DNA of 64,000 nucleotides from CBDDCX01 sp965226925 (GCA_965226925.1 CBDDEN010000011.1:496001-560000); one strand, 5' to 3'. Shown: positions 43,250 through 53,288, counted from the stretch's first letter. The notes: generated by a model not told the origin, from the letters alone. Made by a program: numbers and translations.

Positions 43250-44031
43250 CCGACCTGGTCTCGGAGGCGGTTTCGCACGCCCTTCCGCAGCGCTGTCCGT
43301 CCGGAGAATACATGCTCCTTGGGACCCGCCTCTTCCGAATCGATCCGCGTCACGGAGAGCCCTTCATCGTGCTCAGTCCCCAGCCTGGGGGCGGTGGCGC
43401 GCTGCCGTTCGAGGATGGGGCGGACGGGCTGATCTTTCATGGCGACGGGGATGCGCCCAACACACCGGTAGAAGTAGCCGAGACCCGTTGGCCCGTCCGG
43501 GTCGACCGCTACCAACTGCACGACCAGGAGTATGGAATCGGAAGGTTTCGTGGCGGTCTGGGAACCATCCGCGACTACCGTATTTTGACTGACAATGTCC
43601 TGCTCCAAATGAACAGCGAGCGCACCATCTGCCCGGCCCGCGGTCTGTTCGGGGGTAGCGAGGCCGGCATAAACCGCGTCTGGGTCAATCCTGGCACAGA
43701 GGACGAGCGGACTTACGAGCAGCGTGTCTCCCGGGTCGGACCCTTCGATCGGGGGACCGTCGTCAGCTCGCGGACATCGGGGGGTGCCGGCTGGGGAGAT
43801 CCCCTGCAACGTGACCCGGAACGGGTCCGGCTGGAAGTTCTTAACGAGATTCTCAGTTCGGAAGGGGCCGAAGCCTCCTACGGCGTTGTTATCGAGGGGG
43901 ACCGAGGCGAGCCGACCGTCAATCAGACCGCTACTCAGAGAATCCGTCAGGAGCGACGCCAGCGGCGGTCCGTTTCCGCGGAAGCCGAAGTTGGCGGAGT
44001 CGCCCGACTCGACGACCCTGAGGAGCCATGA
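42205..44031 (+). CDS. hyuB: Hydantoinase B/oxoprolinase family protein, copy 1
   Basis: A 608-residue B subunit of the HyuA/HyuB (N-methylhydantoinase, 5-oxoprolinase, acetone carboxylase) superfamily, which opens cyclic amides with ATP together with an A subunit. It starts DQTRVDPITSQVIRSGLVAA, typical of the family, with DVLIANDPYSTGTHISD and FAGTDETAVGPINIP. Residues 1-348 are essentially the same as in the second hyuB (62163-63935); the remainder is clearly paralogous only. No hyuA lies directly upstream; the nearest A subunit is at 49.3 kb on the other strand. It overlaps the NCS1 permease by four bases, so transport and hydrolysis appear coupled. Confidence 0.93.
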   Translation: MTTPDQTRVDPITSQVIRSGLVAAAEEMRIALVKTAFNPLIYEVQDFAVALLSDKGEMLAQGSSLPLFLPCLSLTIQNGVKKFGADGFEPGDVLIANDPYSTGTHISDTSIYTPIFFDGELQAFSANTAHWADVGGKTPGGWCPDSNDVFQEGMIFPHLKLYDAGQLNETMMEYIMANTRFPDLVRGDLGAQIAACKTGVNRYVALCEKYRAKTVREGMELVFDQSEALMRKLIRDMPDGEWSAETCMDHDGIVTDKTRKLKVTVRIEGDGATIDFAGTDETAVGPINIPLTGARAAAEIAFKSATVPHEPANEGHSRPLKVISPEHTITNPSHPAPCDSYGYAALMITDLVSEAVSHALPQRCPSGEYMLLGTRLFRIDPRHGEPFIVLSPQPGGGGALPFEDGADGLIFHGDGDAPNTPVEVAETRWPVRVDRYQLHDQEYGIGRFRGGLGTIRDYRILTDNVLLQMNSERTICPARGLFGGSEAGINRVWVNPGTEDERTYEQRVSRVGPFDRGTVVSSRTSGGAGWGDPLQRDPERVRLEVLNEILSSEGAEASYGVVIEGDRGEPTVNQTATQRIRQERRQRRSVSAEAEVGGVARLDDPEEP

Positions 44032-45335
44032 CAACCCTCGAGATCCTTCAGGTCGAGCAGCACGGGCTTGACGCCATTCCGGTCGAAGAACGCACCAAGA
44101 GCTGGTTGGACCTTTCCGTTATCCAAGCCGGGACCCACATGTCCTTGCCGGTCTTCCTATTGGGAGCACTACTGGTTCCCAGCTTTTCCTGGACCGAGGT
44201 CTTGTTCATCCTCGCCGTTGGCAACTCCATCCTCGTTCTCCTCCTGGGAACCATGGGACGTTTCGGAGCCGATTACGGAGTCCCGGCCAGCGTGGCGATC
44301 CGCTTTTCGTTCGGTTATCCGTACGGTGTCTGGTTGCCGTCGCTCAGTATCGTGCTTTCCCTGCTCGGGTGGTTTGCGATCACCACGGAAATAGCCGGCC
44401 TGGCCGTAGATCAGATTGTGGGGGAGTTCGCCGGGTTCGAGGCCGCCACTCTCTCGATCGCTGTGGTGGGATTGTCAAGCGCGGCGCCCGCCGTATTGGG
44501 ATTCGAGAACATCAAGTGGTTGAGTCGGATCTCGGTTCCTCTCCTCCTGGGCCTGGCCTGCTGGATGCTGGTCGACATCCTTAATGACAATCCCTTCTCG
44601 AACCTGGTCTCCTACACACCCACCGGCGAGACAGCCACGGGGACCGGTCTTGACTGGGTGATCGGCGCGCTCATCGTGGGAGTCTTCATCACGCCCGATG
44701 TATCACGATACCTGAATAACCGGAGGGACCTCTGGATCGGATACGTGCTGGGTGCTGTCCCGCTCGTGTTTCTCGCCGGGATCGGGGCGATCTCCAAGCT
44801 GGCCACCGGCGATTGGAATCCCGTCCACGCCGTCCAACAGCTCGGAGGGGGTATCCCCGCTCTGATGGTGATCCTCTTCGCCACCTGGACGACGATGGAC
44901 ATTGCACTCTACTCGGCCGGGTTGGCCCTGACCAACCTCTTTACGCGCCTCAAGCGCTGGCAGAACACGGTCCTGCTCAGCGTGATCGGAACGGTTCTGG
45001 CCGTCCTCAGGGTGACCGAATACTTCCGAGGCTTCCTGACGTTGCTCTCCAACGTCTTTTCTCCCATGGTGGGAGTCCTGATATGCGATTACTTCTTTGT
45101 GCGCAAAGGGATCCTCTCTTTGGACGAAGTTTACCTACGTAACGGGACTTTTCGCTATCACCGCGGCGTAAACTGGGTTGCGATCGCGGCGACGGCCTTC
45201 GGCTTCCTTGTGGCGCGCTACACGCCGGATATCTATGTCGCCTCTTTGACTTCCATGGGTTCGAGCATGCTGCTCTACTACCTTGGCATGCGGGTCTTTT
45301 ATGCGGGTCACTTCACCCACCGCCAGGCGGCCTAG
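44028..45335 (+). CDS. NCS1-family nucleobase/hydantoin permease
   Basis: A 435-residue inner-membrane transporter with about 12 helices. NCS1 features are IQAGTHMSLPVFLLGALLVP near the N-terminus, YGVPASVAIRFSFGYPYG in the substrate region, and a C-terminal NVFSPMVGVLICDYFFVRKG. NCS1 proteins import cytosine, purines, allantoin or hydantoins with Na+ or H+. Its start overlaps the stop of hyuB copy 1 (ATGA), so a cyclic amide is the likely substrate; this is inference from the pairing. It ends 76 bp before the DUF5916 gene. Confidence 0.92.
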   Translation: MTTLEILQVEQHGLDAIPVEERTKSWLDLSVIQAGTHMSLPVFLLGALLVPSFSWTEVLFILAVGNSILVLLLGTMGRFGADYGVPASVAIRFSFGYPYGVWLPSLSIVLSLLGWFAITTEIAGLAVDQIVGEFAGFEAATLSIAVVGLSSAAPAVLGFENIKWLSRISVPLLLGLACWMLVDILNDNPFSNLVSYTPTGETATGTGLDWVIGALIVGVFITPDVSRYLNNRRDLWIGYVLGAVPLVFLAGIGAISKLATGDWNPVHAVQQLGGGIPALMVILFATWTTMDIALYSAGLALTNLFTRLKRWQNTVLLSVIGTVLAVLRVTEYFRGFLTLLSNVFSPMVGVLICDYFFVRKGILSLDEVYLRNGTFRYHRGVNWVAIAATAFGFLVARYTPDIYVASLTSMGSSMLLYYLGMRVFYAGHFTHRQAA

Positions 45336-45411
45336 GTGGTTCCCGAGCGACACGATGAGAACTCCGACCGAGGACTCCCCGTCGTCGAAGTGTTGGGGAG
45401 CTCGCACCCAT

Positions 45412-47664
45412 ATGAATGAAGAACTGGCCCGGGCCGTGCAAATCGGGCTTCTTCTCCTCGCCTTCGCCCCACCTGCGCAGGGACAGGAACCGCCCTCGAT
45501 TAGTCGCGGAGAGGGGCCGGGCGTTGGGCGCAGCTACCCGATCGACCCACTCACCGCACCGCGACCTTCGATGAAGGCGGTGCGGACCAACTCACCGATC
45601 GTGATCGACGGACGGCTCGACGAGCGTGCCTGGGACCTCGCCGACGTCGCTACCGACTTCGTGCAAAGCCAGCCGCAGCCCGGCCACGCGGCCAGCGAAC
45701 GGACAGAAGTCCGGGTCCTCTACGATTCCGAAAAGCTGTACATCAGCGCGGTCTGCCACGATTCCGAGATGGACGAGGTCATCATTCCGGGGCTGGAGCG
45801 CGAGTTCGATCCCCGGTCCGGCGACCTGTTCGCTCTGGCGATCGATCCCTTCCATGACGAGCGCAACTCGTTCGTGTTCATCAGCCACCCGATGGGCGCC
45901 GAGCGTGACGAGCAGACGTTCGACAACAGCCGCCAGATCATAGTGGCATGGGAGGGCGTCTGGGACGCCGAAGCCACAATGAACGACTCGACGTGGATCG
46001 TCGAGATGGAGATTCCCTTCTCCACCCTGCGATTCGACCCCAGCGACGGGATTCAGGATTGGGGCATCAACTTCGTCCGTATCATCCGCCGGTACAACGA
46101 GTGGGACTACTGGGCGCCGCTCGCTCGCCACGAAATCCTTCACCAGATGGTTCGGGCCGGAGACCTGACGGGTTTCGAGGGGATCGAGGCTGGTCGAAAT
46201 CTCAAGGTGAAGCCCTATGGGCTGGGTGGACACTCGACGGGAGATAGGGTCTCCGAGGACAGTGAAGGATCACGCCTCACGAGCGGATTGGACGTGAAGT
46301 ACGGCTTGACCCCCGGCTTGACCATGGACCTGACGGTCAATACGGACTTCGCGCAGGTGGAACTCGATGAAGCCCAGGTGAACCTGACCCGCTTCTCCCT
46401 GTTCTTCCCCGAGCGGCGCGATTTCTTCATTGAGAACCAGGGCACGTTTAACTTTGGCGACGTCCCGGAACGCGGGTATCGCATGGGCGCCACGCTCAGG
46501 GATTTCTCGCTATTCCACTCGAGACGGATCGGTCTGACACAGGACGGCCGGTCGATTCCCATTCTTGCGGGAGGTCGGGTGAGCGGCCGGATAGGTAGCT
46601 CCAACGTGGGTATTCTCAGCATGCAGACGCAATCCCTGGATAGTCTGCCGTCCGAGAACTTCGTAGTGGCCCGTGTCAGGCAAGACGTGCTGGGGAACTC
46701 CGATGTCGGGGTGTTGTTCGTCAATCGCCAGGCCACGACGGGTGTGGAGCGACCGCACAGCTGGAGCTTCGGCGTCGACGCGAACATCCGGCCCATCGAT
46801 CACCTCGTCTTCAACACCTACGTGGCCGGGACCCGAAGCCCGGGCCAAGAGTCCGACGGGATGGCGGCCAAGTTCGGCGCTGCCTGGCGAGACAACTTCT
46901 GGAACACCTCGTTCTTCGCGAAGCAGGTGGACGAGGAGTTCAACCCGGCGGTGGGGTTCATCAGGCGGCGGAATATCAGGCACTATTACGCCACCCTGGG
47001 TGTCCACCACCAGCCGGGAGCTCGGTGGATCCAGGAGATCAATCCCTTCATCGAGGCCGACTACATCACCAATTTCTCGTCGGTCCTCGAGACCCGACGG
47101 ATCACGAGTGGAGCAACGCTGACGCTAGGAAGCAGTGCCGCAATCACGGCGCAGGTGAACGATCAGTTCGAGCGGTTGGAGGAGCCTTTCGTGATCCCGG
47201 GGGCCACGGTGATCGAGCCGGGCGACTACACGTTTCGCGACGCCACGATCTCGTACACCACCTCCGGCAACAGCAACCTCTCGGGGAACGCCAGCGTGAC
47301 CTTCGGAGGCTTCTGGGATGGGACCCGCAGGACCTTCCAGCTGGGGGGATCCTGGAGGCCCCGATATGACCTCTATCTCAACCTGTCGCTGGAACGAAAC
47401 GAGATCGATCTTCCCCAGGCCGCGTTCAGCGCTGGGTTGGGGGGCCTCAGGGTCCGATACGCGTTCAACACCGCTCTCTTCTGGAGCGCGTTCGTCCAGT
47501 ACAACACGCAGACCGAGGAGTTCGTCACCAACCTGCGTGGGCAATACCGCTACGGGCCGTTGAGCGACATCTTCATCGTGTTCACGGAGCGACGCGACAC
47601 GAGTCGGAACCTCACCCTGGATCGCTCCGTCGCGCTCAAAATGACGAAGATGCTGGCGTTCTGA
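45412..47664 (+). CDS. DUF5916/CBM9-like outer-membrane protein
   Basis: A 750-residue exported protein. ATG 45412 gives a signal peptide ending APPAQGQ; the frame is open further upstream without homology. A carbohydrate-binding family 9-like domain follows (about residues 50-210; SPIVIDGRLDERAWDLADVA, STWIVEMEIPFSTLRF). The remainder has many beta-strands of barrel type with INFVRIIRRYNEWDYW and FPERRDFFIENQGTFNFG, the DUF5916 pattern. It ends in alternating strands and a terminal aromatic residue (MTKMLAF), as in outer-membrane barrels. Function unknown; probably binding or uptake of polymers. It is 13 bp upstream of the halogenase. Confidence 0.88.
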   Translation: MNEELARAVQIGLLLLAFAPPAQGQEPPSISRGEGPGVGRSYPIDPLTAPRPSMKAVRTNSPIVIDGRLDERAWDLADVATDFVQSQPQPGHAASERTEVRVLYDSEKLYISAVCHDSEMDEVIIPGLEREFDPRSGDLFALAIDPFHDERNSFVFISHPMGAERDEQTFDNSRQIIVAWEGVWDAEATMNDSTWIVEMEIPFSTLRFDPSDGIQDWGINFVRIIRRYNEWDYWAPLARHEILHQMVRAGDLTGFEGIEAGRNLKVKPYGLGGHSTGDRVSEDSEGSRLTSGLDVKYGLTPGLTMDLTVNTDFAQVELDEAQVNLTRFSLFFPERRDFFIENQGTFNFGDVPERGYRMGATLRDFSLFHSRRIGLTQDGRSIPILAGGRVSGRIGSSNVGILSMQTQSLDSLPSENFVVARVRQDVLGNSDVGVLFVNRQATTGVERPHSWSFGVDANIRPIDHLVFNTYVAGTRSPGQESDGMAAKFGAAWRDNFWNTSFFAKQVDEEFNPAVGFIRRRNIRHYYATLGVHHQPGARWIQEINPFIEADYITNFSSVLETRRITSGATLTLGSSAAITAQVNDQFERLEEPFVIPGATVIEPGDYTFRDATISYTTSGNSNLSGNASVTFGGFWDGTRRTFQLGGSWRPRYDLYLNLSLERNEIDLPQAAFSAGLGGLRVRYAFNTALFWSAFVQYNTQTEEFVTNLRGQYRYGPLSDIFIVFTERRDTSRNLTLDRSVALKMTKMLAF

Positions 47665-47677
47665 GAAGGTAGGCTGG

Positions 47678-49269
47678 ATGATCGAATCGAGACGAGTTCG
47701 GACCATCGTGGTTGTCGGGGGCGGGACGGCCGGTTGGATGTGCGCGAACGTACTGAAGGCTCGAACGAGATCCAAAATCGTCGTAGTCGAGTCACCCACC
47801 ATCTCGCCGGTGGGCGTGGGCGAGGCATTGACCCCTTTCTTCTTCTCCTTTCTGAACACCATCGGTTACGATCCTGTGGCGTTCGTCAAAGACGTTCGGG
47901 GAAGCGTCAAGCTGGCCGTGCGATTCGAGAACTGGATGGGAGAAAACGACACGTACTACCATCCTTTCCAGGACGGAGGCGAGTACGCGGTGAAACCGGA
48001 GTTCGGCGTCTCGCCCGGATACAATCGGTTGGTGAGTTATGCTCTCATTGAAGGGATCCCCATCCACGACCTCGCGACCTCTTACGCTCTCCTGTGCGAA
48101 CATGACAAGGTCCCCTGGTTCAAGAACTTCCAAGAAGACGGGGGTCAGTATCACGGCTTCGGATCCTACGCGTACCACATGGACACCGGGGCGTTCTCCG
48201 AGACCTTCCGCTCCCTCGCGGTGCAAAAGGCCGTGGACCACGTAAAGGGAGACGTCGTGGCCGTCAACAAGAACGTGGAGACGGATTTTATAGAAAATCT
48301 GTCGCTGGAGGATGGGAGGACCGTCGAGGGGGACTTCTTCATCGACTGTACAGGATTCAAACGAGTTCTGATATCCACGATGTCTCCAGCGTGGGAGTCG
48401 TACTCGGACTGGCTACCGGTCAATCGTGCGATCCCTTTCAATATCGAGTACGGGATCCCGGGTGATCGAGAACACGAGGCTGTCCCACCCTATACGTTGG
48501 CCAGGGCTCTAGGTGCGGGGTGGCTCTGGAGGATTCCGCTACGGGACCGCTACGGAGCGGGCTACGTGTACTGTGATGAGTTCGCTTCCGAGGAGAGCGC
48601 ACTCGAGGAGATCGAACGGAACGTCGATCCAAGCCAGTCAGGCTCCTTCGGTGGCACGATCCGCTTCGAGGCGGGAACCCTGCGTGAGACTTGGATCAAG
48701 AACTGTGTCGCGGTGGGACTCTCAGCAGGGTTCATAGAGCCTCTTGAATCTACCGCGATCCAAATCTCCCTGACCCAGATCCTCGGAGCCGTCGACCTCC
48801 TACGCGACCCCTTCAGCTACAATGAAAGGGTGATCGAGGCTTACAATAGGTCGATCAAGTCGGAAACCGATGACCTCCGCGATTCCGCGATTTCATCATT
48901 CTGCACTACGTGACCCGGAGGAGTGATACGCCATTCTGGCGATATATCGGTAACAATTACACGACCCTCAATTACCCTGACACGCTCCGTGACAAGATCG
49001 AGACGGCCAGGTATCGAACCGTGGGTCACAATCGGGTGCAGTCTCAGCAGATCAGGGGGAGGGTGTTCGGCGAGCTCAGTCATGTCTATGTGATGCAGGC
49101 GTTGGGGCTTCTGAACAAGGAGAGCGCGCAGGCCGACTTCTTACAGGAGTTCGATTCCGTTGATAAGGCGGTGGCGGCCGTGGGACGGCCCGTAAGAAGG
49201 CTGCAGGAAAACCTGGTGCAGTTCAGGAGAGACTGCATCCCTCACAAGGAGTTCTTGGACAAGCTATAG
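47678..49269 (+). pseudogene. Flavin-dependent tryptophan halogenase family, frameshifted by an 8-bp duplication
   Basis: The first 400 residues are normal for the family: FAD site GGGTAG (14-19), VVESPTISPVGVGEALTPFF, a Lys in GSVKLAVRFENW near the position of the catalytic Lys79, and the halogenase WxWxIP motif (GAGWLWRIPL). At 48876-48891 TCCGCGAT is present twice in tandem. Removing one copy changes SAISSFCTT-stop into LRDFIILHYVTRRSDTPFWR, which continues straight into the frame at 48910-49269. As written, the protein ends at 48913 without its last 120 residues. The repaired gene would encode about 528 residues, the usual length. The native substrate need not be tryptophan; relatives in this setting act on unknown compounds. 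Confidence 0.88.
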
Positions 49270-49301
49270 GTGACAGCGGTGAGACTCCTACTCCTCGGCG
49301 G

Positions 49302-50855
49302 TCAGAGAGCGAGGGGCCCGGCTGCCTTTACCTGCACACGGCAGCCTTCTCCTGGAACGTACGTCATCGGCACCTCGTTCACCGATGTGATCCTCACGTT
49401 GCTCGGGTCGGCACCGGCCCGGATCGCGGCTTCGCGCGCCAGCTCCTTCGCCTCCGCCATACACGTTTCCCGATCACGGGTCCCGTAGCGGTATACCCGG
49501 TCCACCGCCCCCGACGCCTCGGCGATGGCGGCACCGAAGGCGTTGGCGACGGCATGATGGGGCGGTCTAACGATCGCGGACACTCCGGCGACGTGATCGC
49601 TGATCAGTGGCGATCCCCCGCCCACGGCGATGAGGGGGAGCTCATCACGGCTGGCCTTCATGCGCTCCGACAGCACCTGGATCTGAGCATCGACCCAATC
49701 TATGGCGGCAGCCGTCTTGTCTCGGGGCAGCCCATCGAGTAGAGACGCGTCCCCGAACCCTTTGAGCCTACCTGTCTTGACTGCGATGTCTGAGAGAGTG
49801 GTAGTCGATCCGCCACTGACCAAGGCGTCTGTAACCACTCTGTAACCCACCGAGTCGGGACCCACCTTCACGTCGGGGGCTTCCCCATGCACTATCGTGC
49901 CGCCGCCGAGCCCGATGGAAATCAGGTCCGGCATGCGGAAGTTGGTCCGGACGCCGCCCACCTCCACAGCGAAGGCCGACTCGCGAGGAAACCCGTCGAC
50001 CAGGATGCCGACGTCGGTCGAGGTGCCACCCACATCGAAAACGAGAGCGTCCGTGAGTCCGGCAAGGGCGCAGGCGCCCCGCATAGAATTGGTCGGACCC
50101 GACCCGACCGTGAGGATAGGGAACCGGGAGGCTTCGTCGGCGGTCATCAGGGTCCCGTCGTTCTGAGTAAGGAAAGACTCGACGCTGATGCCGTGACGCT
50201 CGAGCGCGGAGGAGAGGCCGCTCACCACCCGACCGGCGACCCCAAGAAGCGCGGCGTTGAGGATCGTGGCGTTCTCTCGCTCGAGCAATCCCAACGAACC
50301 CACCTGGTGACTTAGTGATACCGCCACCCCATCGCCCAACTCGTCGCCGAGGATTCGGGCCGCCTCGAACTCGTGGTCGAAGGTTGCCGGGCTGAAGGCA
50401 CACGACACGGCGACGGCAGATACGTTCCCAGCGCATTCGGCCGCGAATCGGCGGATCGCGTCAATATCGAGGGGGGCGATCTCCCGCCCGTCGTACTCGT
50501 ATCCGCCGCCGACAATGGCCACGGCGCCGATGACCGTTTCGTGCAGATCCTCGGGCCAAGCAGCGCCCGGCCGCACGGCCAGGGAGGACGGCGCGGCCAG
50601 CCGGAGCACCCCTACGGTATCGAGGTCGCGCCGCTGAATGATGGCATTGGCCGAGTGGGTGGTGCCGAGCATCGCCTTCGTTATGGAGGAGATATCGACG
50701 CCAACGATCACTTGCTCCAGGGCTGCGACGATGCCGTCGAACGGGTCGGGGGTCGTGGCCGTCTTGGTGGCGGCGATCACGCCACCGCTCTGATCCACGA
50801 CGACAGCGTCGGTGTTCGTTCCACCTACATCGATACCGATTCGGAGCTTGATCAT
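49302..50855 (-). CDS. hyuA: Hydantoinase A/oxoprolinase family protein
   Basis: A 517-residue A subunit with the actin/hexokinase-like ATPase fold: IGIDVGGTNTDAVVVD at the N-terminus, LVFDVGGTSTDVGILVDGFP in the middle, and LIAVGGGSPLISDHV near the C-terminus. It is shorter than typical HyuA (about 680 residues) and lacks the extra C-terminal domain. It resembles the HyuA-like ATPases paired with DUF917 proteins. Its start overlaps the DUF917 stop (ATGA), so the two are made together. It is probably an ATP-dependent opener or activator of a cyclic amide or related acid; the true substrate is unknown. Confidence 0.9.
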   Translation of the reverse strand: MIKLRIGIDVGGTNTDAVVVDQSGGVIAATKTATTPDPFDGIVAALEQVIVGVDISSITKAMLGTTHSANAIIQRRDLDTVGVLRLAAPSSLAVRPGAAWPEDLHETVIGAVAIVGGGYEYDGREIAPLDIDAIRRFAAECAGNVSAVAVSCAFSPATFDHEFEAARILGDELGDGVAVSLSHQVGSLGLLERENATILNAALLGVAGRVVSGLSSALERHGISVESFLTQNDGTLMTADEASRFPILTVGSGPTNSMRGACALAGLTDALVFDVGGTSTDVGILVDGFPRESAFAVEVGGVRTNFRMPDLISIGLGGGTIVHGEAPDVKVGPDSVGYRVVTDALVSGGSTTTLSDIAVKTGRLKGFGDASLLDGLPRDKTAAAIDWVDAQIQVLSERMKASRDELPLIAVGGGSPLISDHVAGVSAIVRPPHHAVANAFGAAIAEASGAVDRVYRYGTRDRETCMAEAKELAREAAIRAGADPSNVRITSVNEVPMTYVPGEGCRVQVKAAGPLAL

Positions 50856-51928
50856 TCCGACCTACCTCCAAAAGGGACGTAGTCGATGTCGTAGCCGAAG
50901 GCTCGGGGACCGACCAAGTCGAGCATCCCGGGCTGGTGCCACTCCGGTGCACACGGCATTCCGATAACGTCGAGACGCTGACCGTAAGTGAGAGTCTCGG
51001 TGGTGATCGGCTCGGCCGTCTCGTGATCGATCATGCAGACCAGATCGGGCACTGTGATGATCGGCTCTCCATTCTCGAAAGCGATCAGGTTCTCGTTTTG
51101 GATCTCGACCTGCATCTGACGGCTGTGATCGTCGATATGCTCCAGCACCACGGTTCCCCGAGCGAATCCGCCTGTGGTGCGGCGATCGATGTCGATCACC
51201 TTGCCTGTGAACACTCTGACTCCTTCGGCGAATTCCAGGAAGTCCTCCAACGCACCTGTCTCACCCCGTTGGATGGCGGCCAGAAAACGCCCGAGATCCA
51301 CACAATAGCTCATCGATCCCCGGATTCCATGGTCGGCAATCTGCTGTACCGTCAGCGGATAGCAGGAGATGGCATTGGCGAGGCCGAGGGCTACGACCGC
51401 ACCTCGCGCCAGCGTCTCACCGATCTGGTTGGTGGTCGCCTCAAAAACGCACATGTTGCCCTTCTCGTCGGCGATCGTGAGCGGCGATGCCTGTAGCCCG
51501 GCAAGGGTGAACACCGTCATGTGGATTTCGGGGAAGGCGCGTCTCATCGAATCGGCGTCGATCACCGGCAACCCCATCTCCGCCGCGGTGGCGAGCGGGA
51601 CAAGGGTGTTCATCCCGCCGACCTCGATCGGCATGAGTGCCACCGGCTCCTGTCCGAGGTAGGTGGCCAGTGCTTTCACTCCGGCGATGAACTCAGTGCC
51701 TGCCGGAATCTTCTCGAGGATCACCGTGGGTGCACCGATGATCGCCGTGGTCAGGACCAGGCCGTCCGGGGGAAGGTCGTTCGGCTCGACCACCTGGATC
51801 GGCCCAAAGTCCTGGATCGCCTGCTTCACCATGAGCTTGGCGATATAGGGATCGCCCCCTCCCCCTGTTCCCAACAACGTGGCACCGAGAGCCAAGTCGT
51901 CGATGTCCTCGTATGTCAGTGTTCTCAT
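50852..51928 (-). CDS. DUF917 domain protein
   Basis: A 358-residue protein of the DUF917 family, usually encoded with hydantoinase-A-like ATPases. Family features are LGATLLGTGGGGDPYIAKLM at the N-terminus, EVGGMNTLVPLATAAEMGLP, and VIDADSMRRAFPEIHMT. A ribosome site (GAGGAG) stands before the ATG. The C-terminal part (QNENLIAFENGEPIITVPDL) is a small beta domain. The biochemical role is not established; it is thought to complement the HyuA-like partner downstream. Confidence 0.9.
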   Translation of the reverse strand: MRTLTYEDIDDLALGATLLGTGGGGDPYIAKLMVKQAIQDFGPIQVVEPNDLPPDGLVLTTAIIGAPTVILEKIPAGTEFIAGVKALATYLGQEPVALMPIEVGGMNTLVPLATAAEMGLPVIDADSMRRAFPEIHMTVFTLAGLQASPLTIADEKGNMCVFEATTNQIGETLARGAVVALGLANAISCYPLTVQQIADHGIRGSMSYCVDLGRFLAAIQRGETGALEDFLEFAEGVRVFTGKVIDIDRRTTGGFARGTVVLEHIDDHSRQMQVEIQNENLIAFENGEPIITVPDLVCMIDHETAEPITTETLTYGQRLDVIGMPCAPEWHQPGMLDLVGPRAFGYDIDYVPFGGRSE

Positions 51929-52181
51929 TGTTCTCCTCTAACACAGATTTCATGGGCTGCCAGGGCTCCGACGGGGCTCTTCGGCTTGGCTCCGGGGCGC
52001 AGGGCGAGGCGTACATCCTGTGTCGTCTCCGCGAGCGAACCAATCCCGTTCGTCGGCCCATCGACCGCCGTCCGCCGGTGAGTCAGAGAGTCACGCACGA
52101 AGAAAGTGGAAAGCGAAGTCGTTCTCTCATCCTCGATGGACTCGCCGCGCCGATCTGATCACTGAGGCCCACCGCCCGGCT

Positions 52182-53288
52182 CTAGGCGAGTTCAGGCGGG
52201 ACGATCTTGTTGTTGTCGACGATCAGGTCGCCATCCAGGTACAGCCGCTTGTTGCGGCAGCAGATGTCGATATGGGCCTGCGTGTAGTTCGCCCCGCCTA
52301 AGGAATCGAACATGTTACGCCCAAGGGAGACCATGGTATTCCCATACATGGCCTCCGAGTCCATGCCCATGATGTGCCACAGAGCGCGGTGTTCGGCGCC
52401 CCACCCCGCGTGGGAGATCCGGAACGCGTCCGCCAGACGGCCCTCTGGGTCCCGTTCGTCCCCGTAGAACTCGAGTCGCTCGCGAAGCATGTCCGCATCC
52501 ATGCCGCCTTCGATCTTGGTGAGGCGCCCCCCCTCCAGCGTGAGTTTGACCTGCGACTGGCAGCGGATCTGGAGCCCGAGGATGATATCGCCCGGGTTAA
52601 TCATGTAGACGCCCTCGGCCTGGTCCTCATTGGGCGCGCAGGTCACCAAGCCCGAAGGCCAGTGATCCCAACGCCCCGGCACGCCGGAGACTCCACAACC
52701 GTAGGCGCCTTTGCGCCCCGCCTTATTCATCGTGAAGTCGGTTCCGTGGTCATCCGTCACCCGGATCTCGTTCGCCACTTCTATGCGTTTGGCCCCTGTC
52801 GAAGTCCGCCTGATGACGTCCTCATCGGGAAACATCCGTCGTAGAGTCTCTATGGGTTGCTGCACCATCAGCGTTCGTGTGCCCGAGCGCACGGCGGCGT
52901 TGTGAGCCTCCGCGTACAGCGGGATCGCCCCATACACGACATCGGCCCCCATGAAGGCCTCGAGGAGCATGTCGCTATCCTCCGCTCCAGACAGCGCAAC
53001 CAGCGAAAACGCGTTGGCCCCCAGAGACTTCGCGGCTGCCAGCGACGCCGTGATGTATTCCGGTCGGGCGTAGCCCTCATTCGAGTAGAACAGGAAGGTT
53101 TCCCCTTCCCGGACGTTGCAGAGGCGCATATGCCTCGCGAAGAGGTCGACGATGTCCGCCGACTGCGGTGTTTGCGGCTCCGGATCCACCTCGGTCACAA
53201 TAACGTTCTCGGCAAGCAGTGCGGTCGGAAGCGTCGAGGCCGCCAACGTCTGGACTGATACACTTTTGCAGAAATCTCGTCGCTTCAT
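52182..53288 (-). CDS. M29-aminopeptidase-like/2,5-dihydroxypyridine dioxygenase-like protein with Tat-type signal
   Basis: A 368-residue protein with an N-terminal KRRDFCKSVS signal, then a fold resembling the M29 metallopeptidase/NicX group. The C-terminal metal site is suggested by GWGAEHRALWH and by QAHIDICCRNKRLYLDGDLI, a pattern of one His plus HxD. In NicX this triad binds Fe(II) and cleaves the 2,5-dihydroxypyridine ring; M29 enzymes bind metal for peptide cleavage. The export signal is unusual for NicX. Proteins of this type often occur with hydantoinase genes. It is transcribed away from the dipeptidase gene. The family is clear, the reaction is not. Confidence 0.75.
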   Translation of the reverse strand: MKRRDFCKSVSVQTLAASTLPTALLAENVIVTEVDPEPQTPQSADIVDLFARHMRLCNVREGETFLFYSNEGYARPEYITASLAAAKSLGANAFSLVALSGAEDSDMLLEAFMGADVVYGAIPLYAEAHNAAVRSGTRTLMVQQPIETLRRMFPDEDVIRRTSTGAKRIEVANEIRVTDDHGTDFTMNKAGRKGAYGCGVSGVPGRWDHWPSGLVTCAPNEDQAEGVYMINPGDIILGLQIRCQSQVKLTLEGGRLTKIEGGMDADMLRERLEFYGDERDPEGRLADAFRISHAGWGAEHRALWHIMGMDSEAMYGNTMVSLGRNMFDSLGGANYTQAHIDICCRNKRLYLDGDLIVDNNKIVPPELA

